DNA from: JAUZRW01 sp034437755
Lineage (GTDB): Bacteria > Chloroflexota > Anaerolineae > Aggregatilineales > Phototrophicaceae
Reading direction: 5' to 3'
DNA: 31,656 nt
Assembly: GCA_034437755.1 (NCBI GenBank)
Contig: DAOTTV010000199.1
Location: 1-31,656 of the forward strand
Both the position numbers and the translations under genes were made by a program. Position 1 is the first letter of the stretch. Each line of letters begins with the position of its first letter. Positions 1 to 8,482 of the stretch are shown here, one piece after another. The notes under the pieces were generated by a model. The model did not search any database. It was not told the DNA's origin and worked only from the letters and a program-made list of their open reading frames with translations.

Positions 1-413
1 GCGACCAAAATTAGGACGAAACCTAATCCAGCAGATGGCTTTTCCTCAAATATCTCCACACGCCAGATCGCCAGCAAGCCTATCATCGTGATAAACCCCA
101 CGCCGAAACAAATAGCAGAGATCATCACTGCAAACAACTGGGATGGCACGATTGCCGGTATCCCTAGTGCTAACGCTAATACGAGCATATTCACCGGTAT
201 GACCCGACGAATGCCATAGCGCCGGATAGTGGCGGATACGACCAAGTCGAAGACCCCAGCGGCACCGCTGGCGAACCAGAATGCTTGCTTGATCCATGCC
301 GCATCTAACCCTACGGCTACAATAAGATCAACCGCAAACGTCCAATAAATTGCCACGACAACCCCCATCGCAATCATTGCCATGCCCAGCGCAATCAAGT
401 GATTTGTTTTCAT
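1..413 (-). CDS. Multi-pass membrane protein, MFS-like (3' end beyond window)
   Basis: An uninterrupted reading frame runs on the - strand from an ATG at 413 to the left edge (about 137 residues, C-terminus missing). A GAGG ribosome-binding site lies about 5 bases upstream of this ATG and an in-frame stop lies further upstream at 456-458, so the start is well supported. The protein is a series of hydrophobic segments (about residues 7-31, 41-60, 73-95 and 97-117) joined by short basic loops such as RRYGIRR. The spacing and the Gly/Ala-rich helices look like one half of a major facilitator transporter, perhaps of the YbfB/YjiJ kind. It would then be the C-terminal half of a usual MFS protein, unless the missing part holds the rest. 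The family call is weak; that it is a membrane protein is clear. Confidence 0.6.
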   Translation of the reverse strand, partial: MKTNHLIALGMAMIAMGVVVAIYWTFAVDLIVAVGLDAAWIKQAFWFASGAAGVFDLVVSATIRRYGIRRVIPVNMLVLALALGIPAIVPSQLFAVMISAICFGVGFITMIGLLAIWRVEIFEEKPSAGLGFVLILV

Positions 414-570
414 GCTACCTCGATGATGATTTCGAACAATCGGCTCGATGGTAGGCTACTGAGCCTATTCTGTAAACTTGTCGCCAGCCCAAAAGACTGC
501 CACTATCGGTCATCGACAATCACGCTACAATGGCACATCTATCAATAACTAAGCGATAGATAGGTATACA

Positions 571-1176
571 ATGTTAACCTTGTTGTACTGGCTCGATTTA
601 CTCGGTGTCGCTGTCTTCGCCTTGAGTGGTGTACTCAGCGCGAAGACCATGAAATTGGATTTATTCGGTGTCGCAGTCGTGGCGATCATCACGGCGATTG
701 GGGGAGGTACGGTGCGTGATCTTTTGCTCGGGCGAACGCCGGTCTTCTGGATGCAGGACGAAACGTACTTGCTGATTGCCCTAGCGACCGCCATCATCAG
801 TTTCTACATCTTACGCCATCGTGACCCCGAGTCACGCATCCTGCTGACCTTCGATGCGCTGGGGCTGGCGGTCTTCACCGTGATCGGGGTCGATGTCGCC
901 CGATCAGTTGGCGTTTCGCCGCTTATCAGCGTTCTCATGGGCGTGATGACCGGCACATTCGGCGGCATCATCCGCGATTTGCTGTTCAACCGGATTCCGG
1001 TCGTGCTTCATCGCGATATTTACGCAACCGCCGCCCTGATCGGTGCGCTGGTCGATGTGCTATTGACGATGCTCGCGCTCAATCCCAATCTGGTGATTGG
1101 TCTTGGTGTCGCGACGACCTTCAGCGTGCGGATGCTCTCGGTGCGGCATCGCTGGTCATTGCCGACAATGGACTGA
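571..1176 (+). CDS. TRIC-type channel / UPF0126 family membrane protein
   Basis: This 201-residue integral membrane protein has the two internal repeats typical of the UPF0126 (YadS/YicG) family, now classed with trimeric intracellular cation channels. Each repeat carries a Gly-Gly-x-x-x-Arg-Asp signature: GGGTVRDLLLGRTPVFW near residues 45-61 and GGIIRDLLFNRIPVVL near 131-146. About seven hydrophobic helices are present and the length is standard for the family. Structural work on bacterial homologues supports potassium or cation conduction; some members have been linked to glycine transport, so the substrate here is open. The ribosome-binding site is weak. The gene is preceded by about 157 bases shared with the divergent gene at 413, so it probably has its own promoter there, but no convincing -35/-10 pair was found. 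Confidence 0.93.
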   Translation: MLTLLYWLDLLGVAVFALSGVLSAKTMKLDLFGVAVVAIITAIGGGTVRDLLLGRTPVFWMQDETYLLIALATAIISFYILRHRDPESRILLTFDALGLAVFTVIGVDVARSVGVSPLISVLMGVMTGTFGGIIRDLLFNRIPVVLHRDIYATAALIGALVDVLLTMLALNPNLVIGLGVATTFSVRMLSVRHRWSLPTMD

Positions 1177-1240
1177 GATTGATGACACAGTCACTCGCTT
1201 CGGGTTATCGCAGACGTTAACTCAATTTGCGCTCAGCATT

Positions 1241-1249
1241 TGTTATAAT
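1241..1249 (+). promoter_or_regulatory. Extended -10 promoter element for the 1327 gene
   Basis: TGTTATAAT matches the extended -10 consensus (TGnTATAAT) exactly. It lies 78 bases upstream of the ATG at 1327 in the only sizeable gap before that gene. No good -35 hexamer stands at 16-18 bases, which is usual for extended -10 promoters. Confidence 0.55.
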
Positions 1250-1326
1250 CGACATGACGATCAACACATCCAACCGATCGTCTCTCGCGGACACATGACA
1301 CACACCAAAGAGAGACCAATTAGCTC

Positions 1327-1902
1327 ATGGCAATCATCACCTATCTGCTCGCACCCGCATTCTGGGTAGAGTTTTTGCAAAATCTCGTGCCCGTCTGGGG
1401 CATGGTCGAAACGCTGTCGATCATCAATCACAAGCGCGGGTATGACGTGCCGTTTGTGCTTCCCTTACCACGCTTCGAGCGCGTATGGGTCTGGTCATTC
1501 CTCGTGCTAACGATGATCGTCGGCGCGTTGACCATCGAAATGACCGAGCATTTGATCGTCGGTCCGCCGATGATGTTCTTGCCGGATGCGTTCGTCATCA
1601 ACACGCTATCATTCAGCATCTTCGGTGCGCTCGCGCTGTTGCTTGCTAGCCGCCTGCCCGCCCAACGCTGGAATTGGTCGCTGGGTGTGGTGGCGGTGGT
1701 GCTGGGCTTTTTAACCGCGTGGATACAGGATTTTCCGTATATCGGCTTAGGGCAGGCGATGGGCATCGGCTTCGGTGCCGCGATTTTCTTCGTGACGATG
1801 AACCGCGGCTCACTGCTCGCCTTGCCTTACAAATTAGCCTACACATTCATCATCAATGTTGTGATTTCATTGATGATTTTCCATCTCGTTTACGCGATAT
1901 AA
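1327..1902 (+). CDS. Unknown integral membrane protein
   Basis: I do not recognise this 191-residue protein. It has about five hydrophobic segments (roughly residues 4-22, 55-72, 95-112, 120-135 and 145-190), few charges inside them, and a short polar loop HKRGYDVPF near residues 35-45. There are no cysteine pairs, catalytic motifs or signal-cleavage site. The ATG is preceded by a purine stretch (AAAGAGAGA) that can serve as a ribosome-binding site. It sits between the TRIC-like channel and the histidine kinase, with only 30 bases to the latter, so it may be co-transcribed with the kinase and the glycosyltransferase. Being encoded just ahead of a membrane sensor kinase, it could be an accessory sensor, but nothing in the sequence proves that. 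Confidence 0.7.
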   Translation: MAIITYLLAPAFWVEFLQNLVPVWGMVETLSIINHKRGYDVPFVLPLPRFERVWVWSFLVLTMIVGALTIEMTEHLIVGPPMMFLPDAFVINTLSFSIFGALALLLASRLPAQRWNWSLGVVAVVLGFLTAWIQDFPYIGLGQAMGIGFGAAIFFVTMNRGSLLALPYKLAYTFIINVVISLMIFHLVYAI

Positions 1903-1932
1903 CTGACTGAATTTGATCGAATCGAGGGTATA

Positions 1933-3489
1933 ATGGCACTGATCAAAGCACTTCCCATTCAAAACATCAATGATCTGAACACTTTCAACGAGAAGAACGA
2001 GCAAACGCTGATTCGTTACATCCTGCTCTTCGGCGGCTTTCTGGCATTTTATGGTGTGATGACTTCATATTTTTCGCTGACCTTCTTCGAGTCGAACTGG
2101 TATCTGTTCCTCGCGCCGACGGGCATCATGTATTTGACCGCCGTCGGTTTAGTTATCCGCAATCGACAATACCTCAACATCGCGACAACACTTGTCATCC
2201 TCGCCAGTCACATCAACGTGATTGGCATGGCTTCGCTAGCCGGTCACTGGGCTAATCTGGCGTGGATTGTCGCGGCACTGACCTTGCTCATCCAGCAGGT
2301 GACGCTCCGCGAACGACCGCCGGCGATTCGATATTTGCTGTGGTTGGCGATTATGATCGAGTTCGCGAGTGTCGCCATCCTGCAAGAGCAAGTGTTCAAC
2401 ATCAAGCCAGTGATGCCCAATGGCGAGCGAACAGAAGCATGGTTGAGCGTCTCGTTCTTCATCTTTTACTTCATCATTTTAGAAGTCGGCTATTCGACAG
2501 ATAACAACCTCATCAATCAGTTAGTCAATAGCTTGCGCGATACCAACAACCAGCTTAACGAAGCGAACAATCGCGTGACAGCGGTCAATCAGCAACTGCA
2601 AGATCAGAAAGCGGCGTTCCTCGCCATTTTTGAGGCACAAGCGCGCCTGAAAACCTACGTTGATGCTTACCTGAGCGATCTTGAACACGAGACAGGCAAC
2701 AGCCTCAACCCGATCTTAGCCAACATGGATATGGTCTCGACCTTCCGCAAGGAAGACAACATCCCTTACAGCCAGATGGAAGATGACCTCGATCGTGTCT
2801 TCGCGATCGGTGTACCGCGCATTCGCTTCGCCAGTCAATATATCTCGGATGCGCGTTTACATCTCTCATCCGCGATGACCTACGTATCAGATGCCGCGAC
2901 ATCAGCCCTGCAAACGCGCTCGCTTGAAGACAGCAGTGAAGCAATCGAAGAAATGACCCAGCGCGCCTCGCGCATCGGGCAGTCGTTCTATGCCGCCGAG
3001 TCAACCTTCGACGTTGAGGACATGCGCGATCGCCTCAATACCATCAGAAACGGTCGCCTGAGCCGTGATGTCAACCTAGAAGCACACATCCATGTCGATC
3101 ATGCCTTAGATGGCAAAGTCACCTATCCGCTAGCCATCCGTACAATTGTGACCAACCTCTTCGTGAATGCCATCAAATACAGCAAGCCCAATCCAAACGG
3201 CGAGAAAACCAAAACGGTTAATGTTCGCCTTGAAACCGATGACGACCAACACATGACAATCACCGTTGCCGATGAAGGTGTCGGCATCCCGGATGATGTC
3301 TTGCCGAATATTTTCGATTTCGGCAGTCGCTCCGCAGCTCATGCCAAATCACAATACGGCGGCGGCGTCGGCATGTGGCTCGTCAAGCAGATTGTCGATG
3401 CCTCTGACGGGACGATTGATATTGATACATCGCCCGCCGGTACGACCATCACCGTTCGCTTGCCCATCTTCGAGAAACAGTATGCTTAA
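1933..3489 (+). CDS. Membrane sensor histidine kinase
   Basis: The 518-residue protein starts with about six membrane helices (residues ~28-186), followed by a long coiled coil (~192-235). A dimerisation segment carries the probable phosphoacceptor His252 in the box EHETGNSLNPI. A GHKL ATPase domain ends the protein, with the N box around Asn408/Asn412, the G1 box DEGVGIP at 447-453 and the G2 box GGGVG at 476-480. The family autophosphorylates on His and passes the phosphate to a response regulator. No response regulator gene lies next to it, so the partner must be elsewhere. GAGGG at 1924-1928 serves as ribosome-binding site with a short 4-base spacing. The last 8 bases overlap the next gene, which implies translational coupling. 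The input domain has only membrane helices and short loops, so the signal may be a membrane or lipid state. Confidence 0.9.
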   Translation: MALIKALPIQNINDLNTFNEKNEQTLIRYILLFGGFLAFYGVMTSYFSLTFFESNWYLFLAPTGIMYLTAVGLVIRNRQYLNIATTLVILASHINVIGMASLAGHWANLAWIVAALTLLIQQVTLRERPPAIRYLLWLAIMIEFASVAILQEQVFNIKPVMPNGERTEAWLSVSFFIFYFIILEVGYSTDNNLINQLVNSLRDTNNQLNEANNRVTAVNQQLQDQKAAFLAIFEAQARLKTYVDAYLSDLEHETGNSLNPILANMDMVSTFRKEDNIPYSQMEDDLDRVFAIGVPRIRFASQYISDARLHLSSAMTYVSDAATSALQTRSLEDSSEAIEEMTQRASRIGQSFYAAESTFDVEDMRDRLNTIRNGRLSRDVNLEAHIHVDHALDGKVTYPLAIRTIVTNLFVNAIKYSKPNPNGEKTKTVNVRLETDDDQHMTITVADEGVGIPDDVLPNIFDFGSRSAAHAKSQYGGGVGMWLVKQIVDASDGTIDIDTSPAGTTITVRLPIFEKQYA

Positions 3490-4843
3490 ACGCATCAGAA
3501 TCGGCATCCTAGCCCTGCTCGCTATCGGGCAGGCACTAGGATCGATTTACGCGCTGGTGAGTGTCATCGGTACAGGGGTCTATAGTGTGCCGCAACCGCT
3601 GCTGGACGGGGCTTTTTTACAAGCAATCGACGCTGGTGAGGTAGATATACCCGCAACCGGACAAGCGGGTGATTATCACATCTACTGTGATGCGGTCTAT
3701 CGCTTTGAAGTCGGTATCACGCCATACTGGGGCGATGATTGGAAGGGTGTTAACCCTTACTACTATTCTCCCTTCTTCCTGCCGCTGATGTCCCCCTTTT
3801 GCCAAGATATTTCGCTCGGTATCACGGCATATTATGCGCTTCAAGTGATCGCGTATGGGCTGGCGGCGTGGGTTTTCCTGCGGATGAGTCATATGATATA
3901 TGCTGAGCGCGATACTGACTGGCAGACACAGCACACCTTGATTGCACTTGTCATCCTCTTTAGTTCGACAAGCCTATATGCCAATATCGTCTTTGCGAAT
4001 ATCGCCGTTACGCTCAGCGCACTCTTGATGCTTGTCCTGCTGGCCATCTGGCACGATCGCTGGGTGACGCTAACTCTGCTGGGGGTCGTTTTCGTCATCA
4101 CCAAGCCACAACTCGGCGTAGCAATCGGGGTCTATGTTCTGCTTGACATAGCACGCATGGCTTTCAAAGCCGGTCATATCCAGCGAGCAATTCAGCGATT
4201 GCTAGCAGTCGCGGGGATTGGCTTCGGTACGCTGGGGCTGTTATTCGGCGCGACTGTGCTGGCAAGTGGTCAATCAATCGGCTTCGTGAGGCAACAGATA
4301 GGCGCATTTTTCGCGCATTTATCCGGTGTCTATCGTAACTATCCTTATATCACAGATTTCAGCTATGGATCGACCAACAGCGCGATTATCCAGCGATTGA
4401 GTTTGATCTTTGGCACAAGCATCGACTTAAACACGCTGATTCTGGTTTCCTACAGCATCATCGCCGTGTTCGTTGGTCTGTACCTGTACGCTGTATGGCG
4501 CGCCCTGCCCCACTGGGACAATAAACCACTCATTGGGCTGGTGGTGATCGGTATGGGCTATCTGATCGGTAAAATTGGCACGAATGTCTTTGTTGATACG
4601 CTGTTTGAGCCGTTCATCCTCGCGATGCTCGTATTGTGGTTCGGTCAGCGTGATTGGCGCGCAGGTCTGACGGCGCTTCTGGTCGCGTGGGGAATTTTCT
4701 TCATCGGCGGTGTGATCTATTACGTGCCTGTCTACCTAATCGCCAACATACTCTTGATCTGGATGATTATTGATGTCGTGCATCAGTCCGCCGCCGACGG
4801 CATCAGCAAACGTGACGAGCAGGCTAGGCTTGAGGTGTCTTAG
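3482..4843 (+). CDS. Glycosyltransferase family 87-like membrane protein
   Basis: The start is set at the ATG at 3482, inside the last codons of the kinase, giving 453 residues. The longer frame back to 3266 only overlaps kinase sequence and is rejected. The protein has about ten membrane helices. After the first helix comes an extracytoplasmic loop with the motif IYCDAVYRFEVGITPYW and then NPYYYSPFFLPLMSPF, the pattern of the GT87 (formerly DUF2029) family of GT-C transferases. There an acidic residue in the first loop is catalytic and a Tyr/Pro-rich segment opens the second helix. Family members use polyprenyl-phosphate sugars to add mannose or arabinose units outside the membrane. The 8-base overlap suggests co-expression with the kinase. 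The sugar donor and acceptor cannot be read from the sequence. Confidence 0.75.
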   Translation: MLKRIRIGILALLAIGQALGSIYALVSVIGTGVYSVPQPLLDGAFLQAIDAGEVDIPATGQAGDYHIYCDAVYRFEVGITPYWGDDWKGVNPYYYSPFFLPLMSPFCQDISLGITAYYALQVIAYGLAAWVFLRMSHMIYAERDTDWQTQHTLIALVILFSSTSLYANIVFANIAVTLSALLMLVLLAIWHDRWVTLTLLGVVFVITKPQLGVAIGVYVLLDIARMAFKAGHIQRAIQRLLAVAGIGFGTLGLLFGATVLASGQSIGFVRQQIGAFFAHLSGVYRNYPYITDFSYGSTNSAIIQRLSLIFGTSIDLNTLILVSYSIIAVFVGLYLYAVWRALPHWDNKPLIGLVVIGMGYLIGKIGTNVFVDTLFEPFILAMLVLWFGQRDWRAGLTALLVAWGIFFIGGVIYYVPVYLIANILLIWMIIDVVHQSAADGISKRDEQARLEVS

Positions 4844-4859
4844 CGCGTTTTGCTATACT
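4830..4859 (+). promoter_or_regulatory. Likely promoter of the tetR-type gene
   Basis: TTGAGG at 4830-4835, an 18-base spacer and TATACT at 4854-4859 form a sigma-70-like promoter. A TG at 4851-4852 gives an extended -10. The -35 lies in the last codons of the glycosyltransferase gene and the predicted start of transcription is about 65 bases ahead of the ATG at 4932. Confidence 0.5.
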
Positions 4860-4931
4860 GTGGGCGTTTTATGAACGATGCACACACGATCTTAATGACT
4901 ATACGAAGTAAATGGCGCGGAAGGTATCGGC

Positions 4932-5591
4932 ATGGCAAATGACGAACGAGAACAACGCATCCTCGACGCGGCAGAGACTTTGATCATCCATTATGGCTAT
5001 GACAAGACGACCGTCAGCGATATTGCCCACACTGCCGGCGTGAGTAAAGGCGCGATCTATCTGCATTTCGATAGCAAAGACACACTGTTTGAGGCATTGC
5101 TCCAGCGCGAATTGAAACGCTATCGGCAAGCATGGATTGAGCAGATACAAGCGCATCCTGATGGCGGGACGATGGCGGGTATATACAAGAGCGTGCTGTA
5201 TGCGCTCCAGCGCAACGCTTTTATGCTGGCGATCTTCAAGCAGGATACTCACGTTCTCGGCAGTTATCTACGCAAATCAGGCACCGCCTTCCAGTCCCAG
5301 CGCGGGACATCGATTCGGGCAGAGTTTTTGAAGATGATGCAACAGGCGGGCGCGATCAAAGCTGATGTTGATACGCGCATCTACGCGCACATCATGAATA
5401 TGCTAGCGTACGGGTTGGTCAGTATGGATCAAATCATGGATGACGATGACATCCCGCCCCTCGACGACCTAATCGAAGGCATTGGTGACCTGATGGACAA
5501 AGCCCTCACCCCCGCAGACCGCGAGCAAGCCAACCGTGCTGGTAAAGCAGTCTTACAGCAGATCATGACGCACATTGACGACACTCACTGA
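4932..5591 (+). CDS. TetR/AcrR family transcriptional regulator
   Basis: This 219-residue protein has the standard TetR layout. An N-terminal three-helix DNA-binding domain (about residues 8-55) contains the helix-turn-helix run TTVSDIAHTAGVSKGAIYLHF, broken here by family-typical Gly and Tyr positions. A larger all-helical ligand and dimer domain follows. GGAAGG at 4919-4924 is a good ribosome-binding site 7 bases from the ATG. The stop is only 3 bases from the convergent stop of the sugar ABC ATPase, so the two transcripts must overlap. Its target is not evident. Self-regulation and control of the neighbouring glycosyltransferase or ABC operon are possible, but no palindromic operator was found at its own promoter. 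Confidence 0.92.
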   Translation: MANDEREQRILDAAETLIIHYGYDKTTVSDIAHTAGVSKGAIYLHFDSKDTLFEALLQRELKRYRQAWIEQIQAHPDGGTMAGIYKSVLYALQRNAFMLAIFKQDTHVLGSYLRKSGTAFQSQRGTSIRAEFLKMMQQAGAIKADVDTRIYAHIMNMLAYGLVSMDQIMDDDDIPPLDDLIEGIGDLMDKALTPADREQANRAGKAVLQQIMTHIDDTH

Positions 5592-5594
5592 GGC

Positions 5595-6662
5595 TCACGC
5601 TGTTGTCAGGCGGATGCCATCCCTATCGAAGAAGTGGAGCTTCGACGATGGGAACACAAAGCCGATGCGGTCGTGCTGTTGATACGGGACGACCGGCGGC
5701 GTGACGACTTTAATCAGGTATTCGCTCAGTTGCAGGGTGAGCAAGGCTTCGCGTCCGAGTAACTCAATCGCGTACACCGTACCGCTATCTGCGGCTTCGG
5801 CAAGTGGTACAACTGCGACATCTTCGGGACGGATGCCGATATAGCCGATTGTTGCGGCATTATGGCGCTCAGGCAGGTTGATCTGCACGCCACCCGCGAT
5901 GACTAAGGCCTGCACGCTCGCATCATATTGACACGGCAGAATGTTCATCGGTGGGTTGCCGATGAACTGCGCCACGAAGCTATTTTTAGGCTGATTATAA
6001 ACGGTCTCTGCGGCATCCGCCTGTTGGATGCGCCCGTCGTTCATCACGATCAAGTGATCGGCAAGCGTCATCGCCTCCGTTTGGTCATGCGTGACGTAAA
6101 TCGTCGTAATCCCTAGCTCGCGCTGGAGATGCTTGATCTCAGCACGCATCGTCGTGCGGAGCGCGGCATCGAGGTTTGATAGCGGTTCGTCCATCAAAAA
6201 GACCTGCGGTTGTCGCACCAGTGCCCGCCCGAGCGCGACTCGTTGCATCTGCCCGCCCGATAGTTCGCGCGGCTTGCGCTTGAGCAAGTAGTCGATTTCC
6301 AGTTGTTCGGCGAAGGCTTGCACCCGTTGCTTGCGCTTATCGCGGGCGATACCCCGTGCAATCAACGGAAACGCCATATTATCAAACACAGTTTTGTGCG
6401 GATAAAGCGCGTAATTCTGAAACACCATCGCGACATCGCGCCCCCATGCCGGGGTCTGGTCGATACGCTCCCCGTTCATTGAGATTGTCCCACTCGTCGG
6501 CATCTCCAAGCCGGCAATCATTCGCATGAGTGTCGTTTTACCACATCCCGATGGCCCGACGAGTACGCTCAGTTGACCATCACGAAAGTTAATGCTCGTG
6601 GGTTGCACAGCTTGCACCTTGCCGAAGGCTTTCGATATTTTTTCAAGACGAACGTTTGCCAC
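5595..6662 (-). CDS. MalK/UgpC-like sugar ABC transporter ATPase
   Basis: This 355-residue cytoplasmic ATPase powers the importer encoded just upstream. Visible motifs: Walker A GPSGCGKTT at 36-44, Q-loop Gln82, signature LSGGQ at 134-138, Walker B ending in Asp158-Glu159, and switch His192. After the nucleotide-binding domain comes a C-terminal OB/TOBE-type region (about 235-355) with IRPEDV near 277, typical of the CUT1 carbohydrate family (MalK, UgpC, MsmX). The length is usual for that family. The ATG is 13 bases past the preceding permease stop, so it is the last gene of the four-gene operon. Such ATPases are often shared by several sugar importers. Confidence 0.95.
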   Translation of the reverse strand: MANVRLEKISKAFGKVQAVQPTSINFRDGQLSVLVGPSGCGKTTLMRMIAGLEMPTSGTISMNGERIDQTPAWGRDVAMVFQNYALYPHKTVFDNMAFPLIARGIARDKRKQRVQAFAEQLEIDYLLKRKPRELSGGQMQRVALGRALVRQPQVFLMDEPLSNLDAALRTTMRAEIKHLQRELGITTIYVTHDQTEAMTLADHLIVMNDGRIQQADAAETVYNQPKNSFVAQFIGNPPMNILPCQYDASVQALVIAGGVQINLPERHNAATIGYIGIRPEDVAVVPLAEAADSGTVYAIELLGREALLTLQLSEYLIKVVTPPVVPYQQHDRIGFVFPSSKLHFFDRDGIRLTTA

Positions 6663-6675
6663 AGATTAGCCTCAC

Positions 6676-7509
6676 TTAGTATTTGATCGTACCTGCTGTT
6701 AAACCGCGAATCACCCAACGTTGGAAGGTGATGACAATCACGATGACCGGAATCAAGGACAGCACTATGCCCGCCGCGACCCACGCCCACTGCAATTCAA
6801 ATTGTTGGCTCAAGCTCATGATCGCGGGTGGGATGGTCTGCGCGGAGGGTGACCCGAGCGAGATTGTCAGCGCGACGATGAACTCGCCCCATGATCCCAG
6901 AAACGCCAGAATCCCCGCCGAGAACAAAGCCGGTGATGCCAGCGGCAAAATCACGCGCCAGAAGATCGCGACCGGCTTGAAGCCATCGACCATCGCTGCA
7001 TCTTCCAGTTCATACGGCAAGCCACTGAAATACGCCGTCAAGAGCCATGTGCTGAGGGGGATGCTGTAGGCGAGATTGGGCAAAATCAACCCCGGCAAGG
7101 TCGATAACAAGCCCCATGATCGCATCAGCACAAATGTCGGATAAATCACGACGACCGGCGGCACCATCCCCGCAATCTGCATGAGAACCAGCGATTCCAG
7201 CTTGTAACGAAAGCGCAATCGTGCGATCGCATAGGCGGATAAAGACGACAGAAACAACGCGCCAATCGTCACCGCCGATGAAACGATCAAGCTATTCATG
7301 ATCGCGTTCTGGATCAAGAACGGCTCGCTGGTGACGGTCACGTAATTCTCAAACGTGATCGGTTGCGGCACGTATTCAATCGGCAAGCGAAACTCGGTGC
7401 CGGGTTCTTTAAGAGAGGTCAACAACAACCAGTACAGGGGCAGTAGCGACCAAATGCCGATGAAACCGACCAGCACCAGCGAAAAGCCCCAATGGGTCAA
7501 GCGTTTCAT
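6676..7509 (-). CDS. Sugar ABC transporter permease, MalG-like
   Basis: This 277-residue inner-membrane protein has six predicted helices and the CUT1 permease EAA loop (ELEDAAMVDGFKPVAIFWRV at about residues 163-182), which docks on the ATPase. A long periplasmic loop after the first helix, with the LPIEYVPQPITFENY region (about 41-55), is typical of MalG. Its first four bases overlap the stop of the partner permease (ATGA at 7506-7509), so the two are translationally coupled, as expected for subunits needed in equal amounts. Confidence 0.95.
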   Translation of the reverse strand: MKRLTHWGFSLVLVGFIGIWSLLPLYWLLLTSLKEPGTEFRLPIEYVPQPITFENYVTVTSEPFLIQNAIMNSLIVSSAVTIGALFLSSLSAYAIARLRFRYKLESLVLMQIAGMVPPVVVIYPTFVLMRSWGLLSTLPGLILPNLAYSIPLSTWLLTAYFSGLPYELEDAAMVDGFKPVAIFWRVILPLASPALFSAGILAFLGSWGEFIVALTISLGSPSAQTIPPAIMSLSQQFELQWAWVAAGIVLSLIPVIVIVITFQRWVIRGLTAGTIKY

Positions 7510-8399
7510 TTCGATAGTCCTTTTAACTGTAGCCGCGGCACAATCTGTCGGATGTAAACGTAGCTCAGAGTCATGACGATCATGAAGGTCACAACAGCAT
7601 ACGCCGAACCAGCACCGTACTGATTAAAGCGGAAGTAAAACTGATACGTGAAGTAACTCAAGACTTCAGTGCCGCCGGTGCCCTGCGTCAACCCGTAGAT
7701 AATATCAAACACGCGTAGTGCATCAATCGTCCGGAAGAGCAAAGTCACGAAGATCGTGGGTACGAGCAAAGGCAATGTGACATGCCAGAAGCGCATCCAC
7801 GAACGCGCACCATCGACTTCTGCCGCTTCGTGCAGGCTATCGGGAATCAACGCCAGACCAGACATCAAGAAAATACTCGTGATCGCGGCGGACTTCCAGA
7901 CATACGCGAAGATCACGCTATTTGCCGCCAGCGCCGGTTCAAACAGGAACAACGGCGACTCATCCAGCAAGCCACTATCGACCAATAACTGTCCGAATAA
8001 CCCAACATCCGCGTTGAACAACCAGCGAAAGAGCGCGGCATGAATGATGGGCGGGATCGCCCATGGCAGGATGATAATCACGCGCAGGATACCCTGTAAC
8101 GGGCGCACGACGTAAAAGCTCGCCATAGCGAACGCTAGCCCGATGATGAACTCCAGCATGACGGACATCACGGTGAAATAGGCGGTGAAACGGATCGAAC
8201 GCCAGAACGCGCCATTGGCGATCACATCGCGATAATTATCCAAACCAGCGAAGTTCTCCGGCGTAAGTTCTACACTAAACTGCAAATCATACAAGCTAAA
8301 GACGAAGGTCTGAGCGATCGGAAAATACAAGAACAACGACAGCGCGAGGAAAGCCGGCAACAGGAATAAGACCGCTGTCAGAGACTCACGCCAGCGCAT
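7506..8399 (-). CDS. Sugar ABC transporter permease, MalF/UgpA-like
   Basis: This 297-residue permease has six membrane helices and the EAA loop HEAAEVDGARSWMRFWHVTL near residues 189-208. It lacks the extra N-terminal helices and large periplasmic domain of Escherichia coli MalF, which fits the shorter UgpA/LacF type. It pairs with the downstream MalG-like protein through a 4-base overlap. It starts 83 bases after the binding-protein stop, a gap that holds a strong hairpin. The substrate is probably a mono- or oligosaccharide or a glycerol-phosphate derivative; the sequence does not decide. Confidence 0.95.
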   Translation of the reverse strand: MRWRESLTAVLFLLPAFLALSLFLYFPIAQTFVFSLYDLQFSVELTPENFAGLDNYRDVIANGAFWRSIRFTAYFTVMSVMLEFIIGLAFAMASFYVVRPLQGILRVIIILPWAIPPIIHAALFRWLFNADVGLFGQLLVDSGLLDESPLFLFEPALAANSVIFAYVWKSAAITSIFLMSGLALIPDSLHEAAEVDGARSWMRFWHVTLPLLVPTIFVTLLFRTIDALRVFDIIYGLTQGTGGTEVLSYFTYQFYFRFNQYGAGSAYAVVTFMIVMTLSYVYIRQIVPRLQLKGLSK

Positions 8400-8454
8400 C
8401 GGTGATCATCTTTCTCGTTAACATACAAGCCCTTTGTGCAACAGCAAAGATGGC

Positions 8455-8474
8455 GAGGGGCATGTGCGCCCCTC
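8455..8474 (-). terminator. Stem-loop between binding-protein and permease genes
   Basis: GAGGGGC and GCCCCTC form a perfect 7-bp GC-rich stem with a 6-base loop, just after the binding-protein stop in the direction of transcription. No run of T follows. Such hairpins after binding-protein genes (for example malE-malF) reduce read-through or protect the upstream mRNA, giving more binding protein than permease. Confidence 0.6.
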
Positions 8475-8482
8475 TCTGCCGC

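Noticed and set aside
1929..1934. Perfect TATAAT overlapping the start codon of the histidine kinase
   Set aside because: Transcription from it would begin inside the coding region; the GAGGG before it serves as ribosome-binding site, so it is probably chance.
3266..3481. Longer N-terminus for the GT87-like protein
   Set aside because: The extra 72 codons lie entirely within the kinase ATPase domain and give a non-family, low-complexity sequence; the ATG at 3482 starts right before the first membrane helix.
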